From NCBI GenBank assembly GCA_035653295.1, contig DASRCB010000350.1:1-7467 (forward strand): DNA of 7,467 nucleotides, read 5' to 3'. The position numbers and the translations under genes are program-made. This DNA comes from DASRCB01 sp035653295 (lineage in GTDB: Bacteria; Acidobacteriota; Terriglobia; Bryobacterales; Bryobacteraceae). The notes under the pieces are model-generated. The model worked only from the letters and a program-made list of their open reading frames with translations. It searched no databases and had not been told where the DNA came from. Of the stretch, positions 5,056 through 7,467 are shown piece by piece (the first letter of the stretch is position 1; each line of letters opens with the position of its first letter).

Positions 5056-6357
5056 GTGGGAAAAGAGGCCGTGGAGGTTCTGTCGATCGACGGACATGAG
5101 GTTCGGATCACGCATCCGGGCAAGCCGTATTTCACGAAACAGACGAAGCTCTCGAAGCTGGACGTTGTCCGCTATTACCTCTCTGTCGCGCCCGGCGCCC
5201 TGTTCGGCATTCGCGACCGCCCCATCGTGCTGAAACGGTTTGTGGACGGGGCCGAAGGCGAGGCCTTCTATCAGAAGCGTGCGCCCTCCGATCACCCGGC
5301 ATTTGTGCGAACGGTGACGTTGTCGTTCCCGTCGGGAAGAACGGCCGAAGAAATCGTTGTGGATAACACCGCCGGCCTGGCATGGGTGGTCAACCTGGGC
5401 TGTATCGAGTTGCACCCGCATCCGGTGCGTTCCGCCGATCTGGAGCACCCTGACGAGCTCAGAGTCGATCTCGATCCTGGTCCCGGTGTGGCGTGGGATG
5501 ACGTCCGCCGCGTTGCGCTGGAGGTCCAGGCGCTTCTGGAGGAGCTCGGGCTCCGCGGGTGGCCGAAAACCAGCGGTTCACGGGGCATGCACGTAAACGT
5601 CCGCATCCAGCCGCGCTGGAGCTTCGCCGAAGTTCGCCGCGCCGCCCTGGCGCTCTCGCGCGCAGTGGAGCGCCGCGCGCCGGAACTCGCCAGCTCGAAG
5701 TGGTGGAAAGAGGAACGGCACGGAGTCTTTCTTGATTACAACCAGAACGCGAAGGACCGCACCACCTGCTCCGCGTATTCGATCCGCCCGCTGCCCGACG
5801 CTCGTGTGTCCGCGCCTCTGCGCTGGGAAGAGGTACCCGATTCGGACCCGGCCGACTTTACGGTGCTCACAATGCCGAAGCGGTTTGCGCAGATCGGTAA
5901 CCCGCACGCGGCCATGGATGAGTCCGCCGGCTCCCTGGAGGGACTGCTCGAGCTGGCCTCGCGCGACGAGGCTGCGGGTCTCGGTGACGCGCCCTGGCCG
6001 CCCCATTTCCGCAAGATGGCAGGCGAGGGCCGGCGTGTCGCGCCGTCGCGCGCAAAAACCGCGGCGCCGAAGCAGCCGCGGACGAAGATGCCGCTCATCG
6101 TGATCGCGAACTCGCCGGACAAGTCGGCCGCGCTGGCAGGTCTGGAGCGGTGGAAGGCGAAGCATTCCGACGCCGCCGCGCATCTCGCCGTCGATGATGT
6201 ACTGGTCGACTCCATGCGCGGGCGCTCGTCTACCTGGACGCGCATTCGCGTGAACCTCCGGCATGTTCCGGAGGGGATCCGTCCGCCGCAGGAAACGCCG
6301 GACCCGGACGACGACCCCACGCGCGAGTGGCGCGAGGCGATCAGAAAAAGGAAGTGA
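5056..6357 (+). CDS. Stand-alone LigD-type NHEJ polymerase/primase (archaeo-eukaryotic primase fold) with C-terminal extension
   Basis: This 433-residue protein starts at GTG. Residues about 15-320 match the LigD polymerase module (PolDom). They include VLKRFVDG (58-65), AFYQKRAP (70-77), LAWVVNLGCIELHPHP (108-123), catalytic DLDPGPG (138-144, metal ligands D138 and D140), SGSRGMHV (173-180, with H179) and VFLDYNQN (224-231, third carboxylate D227), then TTCSAYSIRP. All three metal-binding Asp are present, so it should be active. Family knowledge: these enzymes fill gaps at double-strand breaks, prefer ribonucleotides and bind 5' phosphates, working with Ku and an ATP-dependent ligase. Unlike classic LigD, no ligase or phosphoesterase domain is attached; it resembles the stand-alone mycobacterial PolD/Prim-Pol type. 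Residues about 325-433 form a basic linker and a further unassigned domain, then an acidic tail (DPDDDP). A LigC-like ligase gene converges on it, 10 bases away. Confidence 0.93.
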   Translation: MGKEAVEVLSIDGHEVRITHPGKPYFTKQTKLSKLDVVRYYLSVAPGALFGIRDRPIVLKRFVDGAEGEAFYQKRAPSDHPAFVRTVTLSFPSGRTAEEIVVDNTAGLAWVVNLGCIELHPHPVRSADLEHPDELRVDLDPGPGVAWDDVRRVALEVQALLEELGLRGWPKTSGSRGMHVNVRIQPRWSFAEVRRAALALSRAVERRAPELASSKWWKEERHGVFLDYNQNAKDRTTCSAYSIRPLPDARVSAPLRWEEVPDSDPADFTVLTMPKRFAQIGNPHAAMDESAGSLEGLLELASRDEAAGLGDAPWPPHFRKMAGEGRRVAPSRAKTAAPKQPRTKMPLIVIANSPDKSAALAGLERWKAKHSDAAAHLAVDDVLVDSMRGRSSTWTRIRVNLRHVPEGIRPPQETPDPDDDPTREWREAIRKRK

Positions 6358-6367
6358 CCGGCGTGCG

Positions 6368-7444
6368 CTACCGGCCCGCGGCAAAGATCCTGCTTAACTC
6401 CTCCGGAGGAACCACCTCCAGCTGCGCGTAGGTACAGTCTTTCGGCTCCTTATCGAATCGCCACCTGCGAAACTGCGCCATATGGCGAAATCTCGTGCCC
6501 TGCATGTGCTCGTACGCCACTTCGACGACGAGCTCGGGCCGCAGCGGCTCCCATGAGAGATCCTTGCCCTGGCTCCAGCGGCTGTGTCCTCCGGGCATGC
6601 GCTGGCCCGCTGCTTCCGCCGATGCCCACGCCTTCCAGGGATGATTCACCAGCGCCTTATCGCGATACGGCGCAAGAAATTCCACCAGCTCTCTCCGCTT
6701 CTCCTTCGTGAAGCTGGCGCACACGCCCACGTGCTGCAGCGCGCCCGCATTGTCGAACAACCCGAGCAGAAGAGAGCCGACGGCCGTGCCCGCGCCATCT
6801 TTGTGCCAGCGGAAGCCGGCAACGACGCAGTCGCAGTCGCGCTGGTGCTTGATCTTGAACATGACCCGTTTGTCAGGCTCGTACACCCCATCGACGGGCT
6901 TCGCGACTACGCCGTCGAGTCCCGCGCCCTCGAAGCGGCGGAACCAATCGGACGCCTCCGTGACATCGGTTGTCGCGGGTGTCAGGTGAATCGGCGGCAC
7001 GGCCGAGGAAAGCACCAGTTCCAGCTCGCGCCGCCGCCGCTGGAACGGTTGCTCACGCAAATCCGTGTCGCCGAGGCAAAGCAGATCGAAGAACACCACC
7101 GAGGCCGGGCTCTGCGCCGCCAGCATTTTCACGCGCGATGCGGCGGGATGAATGCGCAGCTGCAATTCCTCGAACTCCAGCCGGCCCGCTTTGGCGATGA
7201 CGATCTCGCCATCCAGAACACAGCGCCGGGGCAACTGCGACCGGATAGGCTCGATCAGATCGGGAAAGTAACGATTCAGCGATTTCGCGTCGCGGCTCTG
7301 GATGAAGATGTCATCGCCATCGCGGAAGATCAGCGTGCGAAAGCCGTCCCACTTCGGCTCGTAAATGAAATTGCCCTCTGTTGGAAGCTCTTCGATTCGC
7401 TTCGCGAGCATCGGCAGAACCGGCGGGTTTACGGCAAGGTTCAC
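6368..7444 (-). CDS. ligC: LigC-like ATP-dependent DNA ligase
   Basis: This 358-residue protein starts at GTG and has the two-domain LigC layout, adenylation plus OB fold. The nucleotidyltransferase motifs are all visible. Motif I is EPKWDGFR (29-36), where K31 takes the AMP. SRDAKSLNRYFP (50-61) and DGEIV (78-82) follow. Motif III is VVFFDLL (116-122), motif IV LDGVVAKP (176-183) and motif V MFKIKH (195-200). The OB domain runs from about 203, with motif VI region RHMAQFRRWRFDKEP (320-334). It seals nicks or broken ends using ATP. Family knowledge: LigC proteins act as backup ligases in bacterial end joining and in base-excision repair with stand-alone polymerases and Ku. Its convergent neighbour is the LigD-type polymerase, so the two probably serve the same repair pathway, although they would be transcribed from separate promoters. 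No Shine-Dalgarno precedes the GTG. Confidence 0.94.
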   Translation of the reverse strand: MNLAVNPPVLPMLAKRIEELPTEGNFIYEPKWDGFRTLIFRDGDDIFIQSRDAKSLNRYFPDLIEPIRSQLPRRCVLDGEIVIAKAGRLEFEELQLRIHPAASRVKMLAAQSPASVVFFDLLCLGDTDLREQPFQRRRRELELVLSSAVPPIHLTPATTDVTEASDWFRRFEGAGLDGVVAKPVDGVYEPDKRVMFKIKHQRDCDCVVAGFRWHKDGAGTAVGSLLLGLFDNAGALQHVGVCASFTKEKRRELVEFLAPYRDKALVNHPWKAWASAEAAGQRMPGGHSRWSQGKDLSWEPLRPELVVEVAYEHMQGTRFRHMAQFRRWRFDKEPKDCTYAQLEVVPPEELSRIFAAGR

Positions 7445-7450
7445 GCTTTG

Positions 7451-7456
7451 ATGCTA
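7451..7456 (-). promoter_or_regulatory. -10 element (TAGCAT) of a probable leaderless promoter for the ligase
   Basis: TAGCAT (overlapping TATAGC two bases earlier) ends 6 bases before the GTG at 7444. The expected -35 position lies beyond the right edge of the window. There is no Shine-Dalgarno in the intervening ATCAAAGC region. Confidence 0.4.
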
Positions 7457-7467
7457 TACCGTGCGCG

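Noticed and set aside
5071..5073. Alternative GTG start of the polymerase
   Set aside because: The GAGG before it is only 2 bases away, while the GTG at 5056 has a promoter at the leaderless spacing.
4999..5448. Upstream extension of the PDZ reading frame to a 431-residue protein
   Set aside because: It lies antisense to the catalytic part of the polymerase gene, shows no domain, and the signal-like hydrophobic stretch with a -10 and GTG begins at 4998.
6358..6374. CCGG...CCGG inverted repeat between the polymerase and ligase stops, as a bidirectional terminator
   Set aside because: The stem is only 4 bp with a 9-base loop and there is no T-tract on either strand.
5578..6384. 268-residue and overlapping 194-residue minus-strand frames
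   Set aside because: They are antisense to the polymerase, Arg-rich, with no recognisable domain.

Overview
The window is GC-rich, gene-dense bacterial DNA with no RNA genes, insertion sequences or CRISPR. It most likely comes from an acidobacterium of the Solibacter/Bryobacter kind. That assignment is inferred from the gene mix: an FG-GAP plus ASPIC/UnbV (CRTAC1-type) protein, a BlaI regulator paired with an M56 peptidase that carries TonB C-terminal domains, and a split set of end-joining enzymes. No marker gene fixes the taxonomy.

Layout. On the + strand from the left edge: the 3' part of a CRTAC1-type secreted protein (1-711), a small three-helix membrane protein (766-1044) and an HpcH/HpaI-type aldolase (1072-1881). 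The aldolase runs into the end of a minus-strand block with a 7-bp tail overlap. In transcription order that block is a double-PDZ exported protein (4998-4153), a BlaI-type repressor (4096-3719) and an M56/BlaR1-like protease with two TonB_C domains (3722-1875). The repressor and protease overlap by ATGA. On the right, a stand-alone LigD-type polymerase/primase (5056-6357, +) faces a LigC-like ATP-dependent DNA ligase (7444-6368, -), with 10 bases between their stop codons. No interval without a gene exceeds about 60 bases.

How the genes work together. The blaI/protease pair looks like a membrane-signalling module: the repressor sits on a TTAGTA/TACTAA dyad over its own promoter and start codon, and the protease would relieve repression. 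The sensor part is not a penicillin-binding domain but TonB_C - probable POTRA-like - TonB_C, so the signal is probably not a beta-lactam. The polymerase and ligase supply the end-processing and sealing activities of bacterial non-homologous end joining as separate proteins; Ku is not in the window.

The most striking pattern is in the start regions. Five of the six complete genes that should have their own promoter have a -10-like hexamer ending exactly 6 bases before the start codon. This puts the predicted transcription start on the start codon itself, i.e. leaderless mRNA, and these starts lack a usable Shine-Dalgarno. The two exceptions, the small membrane protein and the translationally coupled protease, have clear Shine-Dalgarno sequences.
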